Positions 35,558 through 45,132 of a DNA stretch of 64,000 bases are shown one piece after another. The translations under genes were made by a program, and so were the position numbers. The DNA comes from Desulfovibrio sp. (GTDB lineage Bacteria > Desulfobacterota > Desulfovibrionia > Desulfovibrionales > Desulfovibrionaceae): positions 1 through 64,000 of the forward strand of contig NZ_JAVESS010000016.1 of NCBI RefSeq assembly GCF_034006445.1, in the 5' to 3' direction. The notes beneath the pieces were generated by a model. That model was not told the origin of the DNA, ran no database searches, and saw only the letters and a program-made list of their open reading frames with translations. Position 1 is the stretch's first letter. Each line of letters starts with the position of its first letter.

Positions 35558-36535
35558 ATGGCATACAGCAGTCTGTTGCGGGCCGCCTGGCAAGGGCGGC
35601 CCGACAATGCCCCTCGCCTGTCGGGCGCAGCGACGTTGCGCGCATGGTGGCAAGCCTGCCGCCCACCCTTCTTCATCACGGCGGCCATACCGGTAACTTT
35701 GGCTCTGGCCTTTGCCTTTCGCCTTGAGGGGCAGATCAGCCCACGGCAGTGGACTGTTTACGGCCTTCTTCTGCTCGGCTGCTTTATGGGGCTGACCATA
35801 GCCAACTTCGCCAATGACCTTTTCGACCATATCCTTGGTGTGGACGGCGGCGACAATATCGGCGGATCGCGCGTTATCCAGAACGGCTCCATCAGCCCCC
35901 GCCAGCTTTCGGTAGCGCTTATGCTGCTTACCCCCGCCACGCTGGCTGTGGGCGGGCTGCTCATAGCCATGACGCCCGCAGGATTGCGCTGCGCTTTGTG
36001 GGCCGCGAGCCTTTTTGCCGTGGCTTCGGCCATTTTCTACGTGGCCCCGCCCCTGCGCTACGGGCACAGGGCGCTGGGTGAGCTGTTCGTCTGCCTGAAC
36101 ATGGGCTTTATCATGGTTTGCGCCAGCACGTCCCTGCTGCTGCAAGTCTTTGACCCCCGCAGCATGGCGCTGGCGCTTCCCATAGGGCTTATGGTGGCGG
36201 GCGTGCTGTACTACCAGAGCCTGCCTGAAATCGAAACAGACCTTGCCGCCGGCAAACACACTCTGGCCAACAGGCTGGGCAAGGACAGGGCCGCGCTGGT
36301 CTTTCGCCTGTGGTGGCCCGCCGTATGGCTGCTGCTGCTCAATTTGTGGGCGACCGGGCTGGCGGGCTGGCCTGTGGCGCTGGCCCTGCTGGGCCTGCCC
36401 TTTTATCTGCGGGCCTGCCGCCATATCGAGGCGGCAGGGTCCGGCGACTGGCTGCCTCTGGACGCGTATGGGCATCTGGTGCGCAAATGCTATCTTTTGA
36501 GCGGCGCGGCGCTCATTGCCGGAGTGGCCCTTTAG
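35558..36535 (+). CDS. UbiA-family prenyltransferase (MenA-like)
   Basis: The protein has 325 residues, with eight or nine membrane helices after a cytoplasmic N-terminus. The first Asp-rich motif is NFANDLFDH (ANxxxDxxxD-like), and the second is LPEIETDLAAGKHTLANRLG, both as in UbiA and MenA prenyltransferases. It starts 2 bases after the sugar epimerase, suggesting the same transcript. MenA makes demethylmenaquinone, but UbiA homologues in sugar clusters can prenylate other acceptors, so the role here is open. This is the last gene before a repeat-rich gap. Confidence 0.8.
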   Translation: MAYSSLLRAAWQGRPDNAPRLSGAATLRAWWQACRPPFFITAAIPVTLALAFAFRLEGQISPRQWTVYGLLLLGCFMGLTIANFANDLFDHILGVDGGDNIGGSRVIQNGSISPRQLSVALMLLTPATLAVGGLLIAMTPAGLRCALWAASLFAVASAIFYVAPPLRYGHRALGELFVCLNMGFIMVCASTSLLLQVFDPRSMALALPIGLMVAGVLYYQSLPEIETDLAAGKHTLANRLGKDRAALVFRLWWPAVWLLLLNLWATGLAGWPVALALLGLPFYLRACRHIEAAGSGDWLPLDAYGHLVRKCYLLSGAALIAGVAL

Positions 36536-36549
36536 GGCAATTTTCCGTT

Positions 36550-36620
36550 GAGGATGGTTCTTCTCAACGTATCCTCGCCTCGACGCATAACCGACAAAAA
36601 AATCCCGCTTACGCCTTTAG
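36550..36620. repeat. Degenerate partial copy of repeat B
   Basis: TTGAGGATGGTTCTTCTCAA, TATCCTCGC and CCCGCTTACGCC align with parts of repeat B (TTGAGAATGTACATTCTCAA, TACGCTCGC, TGCGCTTACACC), with deletions. Confidence 0.5.
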
Positions 36621-36640
36621 GGTGAACGCCCACCCCCTAT

Positions 36641-36706
36641 AAAGATTTTAGGGGGTGGGGGCGTGGGGGAGGAGACCCTTTTGCAAAAGGGTCCCTCCCC
36701 CACAAA
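36641..36706. repeat. Intergenic repeat D, copy 1
   Basis: The motif TTTTAGGGGGTGGGGGCGTG is followed by a central palindrome ACCCTTTTGCAAAAGGGT and CCCTCCCCCACAAAA. Nearly identical copies are at 50900 and, inverted, at 51834. Confidence 0.85.
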
Positions 36707-36766
36707 ACGCCTTTACCCGACCACCCTCCCCCACAAAAATTTTCAAACTGACAGCCCCCTGAAGCA

Positions 36767-36802
36767 CGAAAAAAGGGGCGGCACAGGCCGCCCCTTTTTT
36801 CG
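36767..36802. terminator. Bidirectional terminator between the UbiA and GGDEF/TPR genes
   Basis: CGAAAAAAGGGGCGG pairs with CCGCCCCTTTTTTCG over a 6-base loop, giving a T-run on both strands. It serves the convergent genes on each side. Confidence 0.9.
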
Positions 36803-36825
36803 TAAAAAACAACTCGTCTTGCTTC

Positions 36826-39792
36826 TCAGCCCAGCACGGCCCTGGCTTCAGCCAGCCGGGCCTCGTCTTCACGGTCAAGGGCTCGCAGGGCACGGGCCAG
36901 GGTCTGCCATGCCTCGGGCCTGTCGTGCAGGCCCGCGCTCTTGCGGGCCAGCAGTTCCGCCATGGCCGGGTCTTCGTTGCCGTCAAGATAGATATTGGCC
37001 AGCAGCAGCATGGAGGCCGCGTCCTGCGGATTGCGCAGCAAGGCCTCGTGCAGCAGTTCGCGGGCTTCGCCGCCCTTGCGCTGCCGGGCAGCCACACGGG
37101 CCAGATGCCGCCTGGCCACGCCTGGACGTCCGGGGGCGGCGTCTTCAATGGTGGCGGCCAGTTCGTAATAGCGGCGGGCTTCGGCCCTTCTGCCGCTTTG
37201 CTCGCACAACTGCCCGAGGCGTATATGGGCGAACAGATGGTCGGGCGCAGTCTTGACGCACTGGCGGTAATAGCGTGCGGCGGCGCGGCGCTCACCCAGG
37301 CTTTGGCAGACGTTGCCGAGATTGTAGTTGATCTGCGTGGCTGTGCTTTCGTCCGGCTTGTGACGCAGGGCCTCAAGAAAATGCCTGCGCGCCTCATGCC
37401 TGCGCCCCAGGGCCGCCATGCACACGCCAAGGGAGTTCCAGGCCATGACGTTGGTTTCGTCCGCCAGCAGGGCCAGCTTGTATTCCTCAAGCGCGCCGAA
37501 CACGTCGCCAAGGCTGTAACGCCGGTCAGCGCTGATGTTCAGGGCCAGCGAGTTGCACTGCCCCACTCTTGGGTGCGGCAGAAGAAGGGCATATTCCAGC
37601 GCCCTGAGAGCGCAGTCGGGCATCTCGGCCTTGCGGTACTGCAAGAAGGGAAAGGCGGCCAGACCCGCAGCGGCATCGACGCCCGCGTCTTTCAGGGCCG
37701 AGCACAGGGATTCATACAGGGGCACGACGTTCTGCGGCTCTGAACCGGGGTGGAAAAAAATCAGGCTGTTGCTGCCATAAAGCCCGGCAAAGGGGGCGGC
37801 TCCTGCATCGTGCGGGGCGGCCCCACGCAGCAACTTTTCCCACAAATGCAGGGCTGTTGCCGCCGTGGAGCTTGATGCGCCCTCCATGCGGAGGATGGCG
37901 AGCACAAAACGGCCGCGGCGCTCGCTTTCCTGCGCAAAGCGATTGAGAAAATCACCGTGACCGCACAGCGCCGCCTGTCCGGCATCTGCGGCAGCGGCGG
38001 CAGCGACGGTATCTGCGGAGTCTGCGACATTCACGCCAGTCACGGCAGCTGCCATACGGCTGGCGGACTCGGCCTCAGCCTGGGCATGCCCTGTTGTGGC
38101 GCTTTCTGAAGTTGCCGCAGGGAATGCAGCAGGGAATGCGGCCTTGCCAGTGGCCAGCACTGGACTGGCCGCCGGGGCGGGACTGGCCGCCAGCGCTGAA
38201 CTGCCCGTCTGTGCTGAACTGGCCGCATGCCCGGGACTGCCCTCAGGAGCGGCGGAACCCGTTTCCCCCTGTTGCCGCGCGTGCCCGGCTGTTTCGGCAG
38301 GCGGAGCGACTGCGGCATGCTGTTGCCCGGCAGGCACGGAAGGCATGCCCTGTACGTCGGAAAAATGCAGCACGGGATCGTGTCCGTCGAGATCCGGGCT
38401 GAGCACAGGGCTTTGCCCAAGAAGCGCCAGACTGTCGCCGGGCGCGGGCAGAAAGGTGGTGTCTACCAGATGCAGAATTTCGGCAATGGAATCCCTGTCG
38501 CCCACACGCAGCAGCACGATTTCGCCCTTGTGGCGCGCCTTCTGACCGGGTTCGGCGCTCCACACCGCAAAGCGCATGCCTTCACGGGCCTTGGCCTGTC
38601 GCCCAAGGCTGATGCGCAGACGGCCCACCGGCAATGCTTCCAGCACAAGCCCGCCCTCTTGCAGAATGCGGGCAAAAGGCATGACGCGCCCCTCGCAGAA
38701 ACGGTTGCCTGCCGCCCCCGCAGCGGTCTGACCCGCAACATCCGCAGCCAGCCGGGCTCTGGCCATGAGCAGCCGGGCCTGCTCATACATGCCAAGCCTC
38801 ATTTCTGCTCCCTGCATGTCTTGCGGATACAGGGCGTGCCCGGCGCACAGGCGTGGAGCCACACCCTGTTTTGTCAGGGGCGGCACGGGACGCAGCGCCT
38901 GCATGCGGGCCAGCACGGCGCAGGCCAGCTTATGGCATGCGCCACGCCCGCTGGCGGAAAGCAAAAGCGCCATTTCGTGCGTTCCCACCCGCGCGGCAAG
39001 CACGTCTGAAGGCAGAACACCACGGCAGGCGGCGGCAAGCTGGCACATGACATTCTCGCCAAAGGCATAGCCATACCGCCGGATCATATCAGGCCCGTTG
39101 CTGAGGCGCAGCAGCACAATGCCCATACACATGCGGTACATGGGCGCTGCAAGGCCTTCCGGCGCGGAAGGTTCTTCAAGATGGGCGCGCACCCTCTCAG
39201 CCTCGCCCTCCATACGGGCAAAAAGGCTTTCCTCGGTGACAAGGCCAGTAACGGCGTCGGTACGCACAGCCTTGGCGCGAGCCAGATTTTCCAGACACAG
39301 GGAGGCAAGGGCAGGCAGCACCTGTAAAAGAGGCCGCACCTCACGGACGCGCACGCCGTGCAGCATGACCATGCCAAGCTGATGCCCGCCCCAGTGCAGA
39401 GGCAAAAGCAGCCTGCGCTCGCGCGTCAACAACCGTGGTTCTTCCGGGGTGCTCTCTCTGGGAAAATAGAGCGCGTGACCGCTGAAACTCAGGAACGCCG
39501 ACAACTGGCGGCACAGCTGACCTTCCATTTCCATGAGGTCTTCACGGGCAAGCTGTTGTATGGCCCGCAGTTCAGACCATTCCCGCGTAAGGGCGCTGTC
39601 GCCATGGGCTGACGCGCCCCAAAAATTCTCTGTCCCGCCCGTCCAGTCCATCCAGCCTGTCCCGTCCGGGGATTGGGGAGCCAAGATGGGCGCATCCGCC
39701 TGAACGGCGGCATCGGGCCGGGAATCCGGCATGTCATGGCCCTTGCCCTTGTGGCTTGCTCCGGCGATTTTTCGCTTTGTGTTCCGGGTCAT
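36826..39792 (-). CDS. Large protein with degenerate GGDEF domain and C-terminal TPR repeats
   Basis: About 988 residues from the ATG at 39792 (AAGGA upstream; an ATG at 39822 lacks a ribosome-binding site). A GAF-like region is followed by a diguanylate-cyclase fold whose signature reads ARVGTHEMALLL where active enzymes have R-GGDEF; the catalytic Gly-Gly-Asp/Glu is lost, so it should not make c-di-GMP. An Ala/Pro/Ser-rich linker spans residues about 490-590. A second degenerate cyclase-like segment and five or more TPR units follow (NVMAWNSLGVCMAALGRRHE, INYNLGNVCQSLGERRAA). TPRs point to protein-protein scaffolding, perhaps c-di-GMP sensing. Partner unknown. Confidence 0.8.
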   Translation of the reverse strand: MTRNTKRKIAGASHKGKGHDMPDSRPDAAVQADAPILAPQSPDGTGWMDWTGGTENFWGASAHGDSALTREWSELRAIQQLAREDLMEMEGQLCRQLSAFLSFSGHALYFPRESTPEEPRLLTRERRLLLPLHWGGHQLGMVMLHGVRVREVRPLLQVLPALASLCLENLARAKAVRTDAVTGLVTEESLFARMEGEAERVRAHLEEPSAPEGLAAPMYRMCMGIVLLRLSNGPDMIRRYGYAFGENVMCQLAAACRGVLPSDVLAARVGTHEMALLLSASGRGACHKLACAVLARMQALRPVPPLTKQGVAPRLCAGHALYPQDMQGAEMRLGMYEQARLLMARARLAADVAGQTAAGAAGNRFCEGRVMPFARILQEGGLVLEALPVGRLRISLGRQAKAREGMRFAVWSAEPGQKARHKGEIVLLRVGDRDSIAEILHLVDTTFLPAPGDSLALLGQSPVLSPDLDGHDPVLHFSDVQGMPSVPAGQQHAAVAPPAETAGHARQQGETGSAAPEGSPGHAASSAQTGSSALAASPAPAASPVLATGKAAFPAAFPAATSESATTGHAQAEAESASRMAAAVTGVNVADSADTVAAAAAADAGQAALCGHGDFLNRFAQESERRGRFVLAILRMEGASSSTAATALHLWEKLLRGAAPHDAGAAPFAGLYGSNSLIFFHPGSEPQNVVPLYESLCSALKDAGVDAAAGLAAFPFLQYRKAEMPDCALRALEYALLLPHPRVGQCNSLALNISADRRYSLGDVFGALEEYKLALLADETNVMAWNSLGVCMAALGRRHEARRHFLEALRHKPDESTATQINYNLGNVCQSLGERRAAARYYRQCVKTAPDHLFAHIRLGQLCEQSGRRAEARRYYELAATIEDAAPGRPGVARRHLARVAARQRKGGEARELLHEALLRNPQDAASMLLLANIYLDGNEDPAMAELLARKSAGLHDRPEAWQTLARALRALDREDEARLAEARAVLG

Positions 39793-40036
39793 TTCCTGAA
39801 ATCCTTCTGCGGTCGGCAACATCAGTTTTATGGCGGCAGTGTAGTGCGCTCACAGGAGCTTGTCTAGAAAATATCTTGAAAAGTCGCCTCTGGCGCGTCA
39901 AACACCACGCACAGGCTTGCCCAGCGAAAATTAAGAGGTTAGTATCTGGCCAACGCACGTTGATGGCACGCTGCTGCTCCGCAGCGTATCGCCATCTCTG
40001 AACCGCAATCCCCATATACAAGCAAGGAAAACCCAC

Positions 40037-40663
40037 ATGGCAGTTGCTGCTTTTCCCATAGGCCCATTACAGACCAACAGCTATCTTATCCACAAGACTT
40101 CCAAGGCCGTGGCCATTGACGTAGGCGGCGACCCCGCCCCCATGCTGGAATACCTGGACACGCACCACCTGAAGCTTGACGCCATCTGCATAACCCACCG
40201 CCATTTCGACCATATGTACGGTGTGGCCGCTCTGGAAGAAGCCACCGGCGCGCTGGTATACATTCCGCAGGACGATGACAGCCTTGCGGGCACGGACTCC
40301 GGCAAGGGCGGCGTCTGGGGCTTTCCGCCGGTTCCGGAATTTACGGCCGTACCCATGCCCATGGGCAATACAATCTTTGGTGACATGGTCTGCCAAGTGC
40401 TTAAAACACCAGGGCATACCCCTGGCGGCGTCTCCCTTTACTTCCCCGACGAGCACGCTGTTTTTTCCGGCGATGCCCTGTTCTACCGCTCCATCGGGCG
40501 CACGGATTTTCCCGGCGGCGACCACGACACCCTCTTGCGCTCGCTCAAGGATGTACTCTTCAAACTGCCCGCTGAAACCATTGTATATCCGGGACACGGC
40601 CCCACAACCAATATTGGCGACGAAATCGCCAATAATCCCTTTTGTGGCGAGTTCAGGCCATGA
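40037..40663 (+). CDS. Metallo-beta-lactamase fold hydrolase (glyoxalase II-like)
   Basis: This 208-residue protein has the HxHxDH zinc motif (THRHFDHMYG), PGHTPGG, SGDALF and the late YPGHGPTT metal ligands. It is the length of the short YcbL/GloB-like family that hydrolyses thioesters such as S-lactoylglutathione or related substrates. The stop overlaps the next gene by ATGA, so both are co-translated. Confidence 0.88.
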   Translation: MAVAAFPIGPLQTNSYLIHKTSKAVAIDVGGDPAPMLEYLDTHHLKLDAICITHRHFDHMYGVAALEEATGALVYIPQDDDSLAGTDSGKGGVWGFPPVPEFTAVPMPMGNTIFGDMVCQVLKTPGHTPGGVSLYFPDEHAVFSGDALFYRSIGRTDFPGGDHDTLLRSLKDVLFKLPAETIVYPGHGPTTNIGDEIANNPFCGEFRP

Positions 40664-41355
40664 GCAGACCACTAGCCCTTCTTTGCAGTCCGCACCCTGA
40701 TGGCGTGTCGGACAGTGTGGCCCGACTTGTGGCCGAGGGGGCAGCCGAGGCCGGAGCCGACTGGCAGATTTTGGCCTTGCGGGACTATGCGTTTGAGGGT
40801 TGTGTCGATTGTGGCGGCTGTAGCAGGCCGCCGCACAGGTGTACGCTGGCGGGCCGGGACTACGGCGGCATGAAGGACAGGGCTGATGAAATATTTTCGC
40901 TTATTGAAGCCGCACCCCTGCTCTTCATATCCGCGCCCATCTACTTCTACTCCCTGCCCGCGCATTTCAAGGCGCTCATTGACCGCTCCCAGCGTTTCTG
41001 GGCCGCCCAAAACCACGCATCGGCAACCAAGCCCCTGCTTCCCCGTCCGCCAATCAAACCCACACTGGTGAGCCTGGTGGCCGGAAGGCCGCGCGGCAAT
41101 CTGCTGTTCTCCGGCTCCCTGCTGACCCTGCGCTACTTTCTTTCCCCGCTGAACGCGACCATCAGCGAAACACGGCTGTTGCGCGGGCTTGAAAAGGTGA
41201 AAGACCTGGAAGAACGCCCCGCTGTCCGCGCCGCGCTGCATGCCTGGGGACACGATTGGGGCTGCAGGCTCATGGCGGGCAAGATACCGGGGTATAACCC
41301 GGCCGCCATCTCCGGCCCGGATTGCGCCAAGGACAGCCCGCCCTCCGCGAGCTGA
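40660..41355 (+). CDS. Flavodoxin-fold NADPH-dependent FMN reductase-like protein
   Basis: The start at 40660 overlaps the previous stop. The 231-residue product has a flavodoxin-like N-terminus (LALLCSPHPDGVSDSVARLV), a CVDCGGC cluster near residues 50-55 and the typical FMN-binding SAPIYFYSLPAHFKALIDRS segment. Proteins of this family with the Cys-rich loop occur in anaerobes as iron-sulfur flavoproteins. It probably moves electrons; the substrate is unknown. Confidence 0.82.
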   Translation: MSRPLALLCSPHPDGVSDSVARLVAEGAAEAGADWQILALRDYAFEGCVDCGGCSRPPHRCTLAGRDYGGMKDRADEIFSLIEAAPLLFISAPIYFYSLPAHFKALIDRSQRFWAAQNHASATKPLLPRPPIKPTLVSLVAGRPRGNLLFSGSLLTLRYFLSPLNATISETRLLRGLEKVKDLEERPAVRAALHAWGHDWGCRLMAGKIPGYNPAAISGPDCAKDSPPSAS

Positions 41356-41430
41356 CCGTGCCCATCCGGGGCACTGACCCTTTTGGCCCGTCTGCTGACC
41401 AGATGCCATCGACAATTGTCAGGTAGCCGG

Positions 41431-42294
41431 ATGAACGTGCAGCTCGCCCACAAACTCTCCACAGCCGCCCGTTTTCTGGGACTTGCCCAGGCACGGTGCT
41501 TTCACTGCCTGCGCCCTTTCAGCCCTGACGGCGAAATTTTTTCCGCCAGCACCGCCTGGCCGCCTGCGGGTTTCTTTGACCCTGACGCTTCCCTGTGCCC
41601 CTCTTGCCGCGACCTGCTTGTGCCCTACAGGGGGCCGCGCTGCCCTTTGTGCGGCCTGCCCGCCCCAATGCCCAGCGGCCTGCCCGCCCCCAGGCCAGTT
41701 GGCGGCTGCGGAACTTCACAGGAAGCATACCAGGGCAGTCTGTGCGGGCGTTGCCTCGCAGACCCGCCGCCCTGGACGCGAGCCGCATTTTACGGCCTGT
41801 ACCGCCAATCCCTGCGGCATGCGCTTTTGCGGCTCAAGTTTGACGGGCACCTCTATCTGGCCCCGCTGCTTGGCGCTTTTCTTCTGGAAGCCGCACACTG
41901 TCTGCCCGGCCCCGACGCCCTGCTGGCTGTGCCGCAGTACCCGGATCATCTGCGGCACAGGGGCTACAATCAGGCGCATGAGCTTGCAAAGGCCCTGCAC
42001 GCGCAGACCGGCCTTGCACTTGTTCCCGACCTGCTCAGCCGCACCCGCCCTGGCCCTGCCCAGGTTGGCCTCAGCGCCCGCTCGCGGCCGGAAAACGTGC
42101 GCCACAGCTTTGCGGCCTCCCCTGAGGTAAAAGGCTTGCGCCTGTGGCTGGTGGACGACGTCATGACCACGGGCAGCACCCTTCGCGCAGCGGGTCTGGC
42201 GCTGCTCAAGGCGGGAGCCAGCAGGGTGGATGTACTGGTGGTGGCCCGCACGCCCAAAGAAGATATGGACGTCACTGACAACAGCGCGCCTTAG
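41431..42294 (+). CDS. comF: ComF family protein (phosphoribosyltransferase-like)
   Basis: This 287-residue protein has N-terminal zinc-finger cysteines (CFHCLRPF, LCPSCRDL, CPLCGLP, CGRC) and a C-terminal PRTase domain with the ribose-phosphate loop LVDDVMTTGSTL. ComF is linked to DNA uptake and to nucleotide salvage in different bacteria. The finger cysteines are present in four pairs. An ATG at 41431 follows a weak AGG. Confidence 0.88.
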   Translation: MNVQLAHKLSTAARFLGLAQARCFHCLRPFSPDGEIFSASTAWPPAGFFDPDASLCPSCRDLLVPYRGPRCPLCGLPAPMPSGLPAPRPVGGCGTSQEAYQGSLCGRCLADPPPWTRAAFYGLYRQSLRHALLRLKFDGHLYLAPLLGAFLLEAAHCLPGPDALLAVPQYPDHLRHRGYNQAHELAKALHAQTGLALVPDLLSRTRPGPAQVGLSARSRPENVRHSFAASPEVKGLRLWLVDDVMTTGSTLRAAGLALLKAGASRVDVLVVARTPKEDMDVTDNSAP

Positions 42295-42608
42295 AGCATT
42301 TTAACTTTGAAAAAGTATAAATGCTCTGAGGCTGCACGAAAGTGCAGCGCGCCACAACGTGGCGTGGATTCAGCCGAGCTTTAGCCGTTGCGACGAAGGA
42401 AGCTACGGACAAAGACAGCATGCGTAACGACACGGCTTGTTCCATACAATCGCTGTCGCCATTCGTAAGGCTCGTAAACTCGCCAACGACTGCCGCAAAG
42501 ACAGCAATTGGTTAATAGAGCGACCAGCCTGCTGATGGTTGTCGCAAATCACATTTTTCGGCTGAATGAACACTTTGAAATGTGTTGCATTTCAAAGTTA
42601 ATCTGCTC
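42293..42608 (+). repeat. Intergenic repeat A, copy 4, split by an unrelated 160-base block
   Basis: The first part (to about 42379) and last part (from about 42541) match repeat A copy 3. Between them lies sequence not found in the other copies, GAGCTTTAGCCGTTGCGACG onward, including GCATGCGTAACGACACGGC. It may be a small insertion. Confidence 0.75.
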
Positions 42609-42752
42609 CAGTGGCAAACTGGTCAAAAAGTCACAGGTCTGCCACATGACAATGCGAAAACGTTCTGCTATGTTCTCGCAAACAGGACGTTCCGCCCTGG
42701 CTCCGGTATGCTTGGGGCCACAGGGCTCACATCCGGCATTGCAGGAGCCTTC

Positions 42753-43901
42753 ATGCCGCGCCTTTCTTTTTCATCCAGCCTGCCGCACGCGGTGGGCGCC
42801 ATTTTGTCCACTGCTCTGTGGGCCTTTGTGTGCTGTGCCTTTACAGCGGTTTCAGCCAACGCCCAGGTGACCTTGCTGGTGCCGAGCCAGCCCAGCATCG
42901 AGGCTCCGGCCAAAACCGACAAGGCAGACGCTTCCGGCAAGCGCGATGACAAAAAGCAGGAAAGCAAACAGCCTGCGCCCAAACCGGAAAAAAGCGCGGA
43001 CACCGGCAAGACCGCTGCCAGCGCCCGCAAACCGGAAGCCGCCGCTGCACCCACGGCCAAAGCCGCACCCGCCGCCGAGCAGGGGGCCGCAAAAACGCCC
43101 GCAACGCAGGGAACGCCACAGCAGGGCACGCCACAGCAGGGAACGCAGCCAGCTGCGGAGGCCCCCGCATCGCCGCCGCCCCCGGAGCTTCCCGTCATCG
43201 ACGAACAGGTTGATGTGCTCATCACCATGATGCGCCCCTTCCAGTACCAGAGCCTTGTCATGGATATGCCGCAACTGTTCGCCGCACTGCGCTATGACAA
43301 CGCCAGCCCGGTCAAGGACGGTCTCATTCAGCCAGCACGCCGCGACCTTCTGGGCGATGTGGAAGAAATCGGCTACCTTGATCAGAAAGCCTGGGGAGCC
43401 AACGTAGCGCTGACCACTCCTGGCCTTTACCAGTTCATCATTGAAGGCCGCCCCTGGTGGGACGCCGCCCGTGGACAGTTTTTGCAGCACTACGTAAAGA
43501 CCATGCTGCCCGTACACGGCGTGGAACGCGGGTGGGAGCAACCCGTGGGCCAGGTGTTTGAAATCCAGGCACTTACCCGTCCCTTTGGGCTTACCGCACC
43601 CGCCATCTTCTCTGGCGTCGCCCTGCTGCACGGCAAGGCCCTGCCCAACGCTCCCGTGCGCATGATGCGCATCAATACGGAAAAACGCCCCGTCCCCACG
43701 CCCTGGCATGAAGAGATGGAAGCGCGCACCGACAAGGCTGGCCAGTTCTCCTTCATACTCAACCAGCCCGGCTGGTGGTGCTGTATGGCAACAACGCCTG
43801 GCGATCCCCTCAAGGGGCCGGACGGCCAGCCCAAACCCCTGAATCTGGGCGCGCTTTTCTGGCTGTATGTGGATGGCGCTGCCGATGCCCGCAAGCGCTG
43901 A
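42753..43901 (+). CDS. Periplasmic DUF4198 protein with Pro/Ala/Lys-rich linker
   Basis: The ATG at 42753 follows GGAG and gives 382 residues. It has a signal peptide ending at VSANAQ, then a low-complexity Lys/Ala/Pro/Gln region (residues about 45-145), then a domain matching the DUF4198 family (LITMMRPFQYQSLVMDMPQL; TTPGLYQFIIEGRPWW; QPVGQVFEIQALTRPFG). Related proteins (NikM) bind nickel or cobalt for uptake. The gene stands alone with no NikMNQO neighbours, so metal binding is only a possibility. Confidence 0.75.
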   Translation: MPRLSFSSSLPHAVGAILSTALWAFVCCAFTAVSANAQVTLLVPSQPSIEAPAKTDKADASGKRDDKKQESKQPAPKPEKSADTGKTAASARKPEAAAAPTAKAAPAAEQGAAKTPATQGTPQQGTPQQGTQPAAEAPASPPPPELPVIDEQVDVLITMMRPFQYQSLVMDMPQLFAALRYDNASPVKDGLIQPARRDLLGDVEEIGYLDQKAWGANVALTTPGLYQFIIEGRPWWDAARGQFLQHYVKTMLPVHGVERGWEQPVGQVFEIQALTRPFGLTAPAIFSGVALLHGKALPNAPVRMMRINTEKRPVPTPWHEEMEARTDKAGQFSFILNQPGWWCCMATTPGDPLKGPDGQPKPLNLGALFWLYVDGAADARKR

Positions 43902-44162
43902 TCCTGTCGGGGATAAGGACGTCATGGCGTTTTGGCGCGGCACGGCCACGCCAGAACACATAGAAGAATAAAGCGTCAGGCCAATTGTAAAATTGAAATT
44001 ACCCTAAGCCGCCATAAAAAATATTTTTTGACGCTTCACTGCAGGGCCGGACGAAAATCCGGCCCTTGCCTTTTCCGTCACAATGTTTATGGTAAGAAAG
44101 GCTAAACAGAACGTGCTGCTATCGCACACTGCAACCCAACAACCCCCTCCTGGGAGCTGTTC

Positions 44163-45089
44163 ATGAAATTAAGTGCCTTTCTGACCATTGTTCTCTTTCT
44201 TTGCTGTTCCATCATGCTTGCCGTGCCCGACGCTACTGAAGCCGCCCGCCTTGGTGGCGGCAGTTCCTTTGGCAGCAAGCCCTTTATGAGCACCCCCGCG
44301 CCGCGACCCACCATGCGCCAGGACGCCCCGCAAGCCCCACGGTCGTCCATGAACCAGCCCCAGGCTGCGCCGCAGGCTCCCCGGCCCGGCATGTTCGGCG
44401 GTATGGGCGGCCTTTTCGGCGGTCTTCTGGCCGGCACGCTGCTTGGCTCGCTGCTGGGCGGTCACGGTTTTGCCGGCGGCGGCTTTATGGATATCATCAT
44501 CATTGGCCTTCTGGTCTTTTTTGGGCTCAAGCTTTTTGCCCGGTTTCGCGGTCAGCAGGCTCCTGCGGGCGCAGACGCTCGGAGCGGGCAAGGCGGCTCG
44601 TATGACGACCGCATGCAGGGCATGCAGCGCGAATCCACAGGCAGCAACGGATGGGATGTGCTGCGCGGCGACGGCTCCGGCCCGTCCGCGCAGGCAGCCG
44701 CTGGCCCCAATATTCCCATGCCCGACGGATTTGATGCTGAAGAATTTCTGCGCGGAGCCAAGATGGCGTACACCCGGCTGCAAAACGCCTGGGACAAGCG
44801 CGACATGGACGACATCGCCCAGTTCACCAGTTCTGCCGTGCAGCACGCCGTGCGCGAGCAGATGGAAGCCGACCCCAAGCCGAGCAACACCGAAATTCTT
44901 CTGGTCAATGCCCAGCTGCTTGGTGTGGAAAATGAAGGCAGCGAGCAGTACGCCCAGGTCTTCTTTGATGTGCTGATGCGCGAAAGCCCTGACCAGCAGG
45001 CTCCGTCCACCGTGCGCGAAGTATGGCATTTCATGCGCCCTGTGCAGGGCGGCAGCTGGAAACTGGACGGCATCCAGCAGGTAGAGTAA
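44163..45089 (+). CDS. Tim44-like domain protein, membrane anchored
   Basis: This 308-residue protein has a signal peptide (LFLCCSIMLAVPDATEAA), a Gly/Pro/Met-rich stretch (RPGMFGGMGGLFGG), a membrane helix (DIIIIGLLVFFGLKLFARF near residue 120) and a C-terminal Tim44/MBA1-type domain (FDAEEFLRGAKMAYTRLQNAWD to WHFMRP). Such bacterial proteins are common in proteobacteria near MotA/TolQ-like systems, but here the gene is alone. A terminator hairpin follows. Confidence 0.85.
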   Translation: MKLSAFLTIVLFLCCSIMLAVPDATEAARLGGGSSFGSKPFMSTPAPRPTMRQDAPQAPRSSMNQPQAAPQAPRPGMFGGMGGLFGGLLAGTLLGSLLGGHGFAGGGFMDIIIIGLLVFFGLKLFARFRGQQAPAGADARSGQGGSYDDRMQGMQRESTGSNGWDVLRGDGSGPSAQAAAGPNIPMPDGFDAEEFLRGAKMAYTRLQNAWDKRDMDDIAQFTSSAVQHAVREQMEADPKPSNTEILLVNAQLLGVENEGSEQYAQVFFDVLMRESPDQQAPSTVREVWHFMRPVQGGSWKLDGIQQVE

Positions 45090-45132
45090 CATAGGCGGTC
45101 CGCATTGGCGGAAATGCTCCAGCATACACTAT

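Noticed and set aside
43924..43971. 15-codon frame MAFWRGTATPEHIEE after the DUF4198 gene
   Set aside because: A possible ribosome-binding site is present, but there is no homology or other coding evidence and the length is too short to support.
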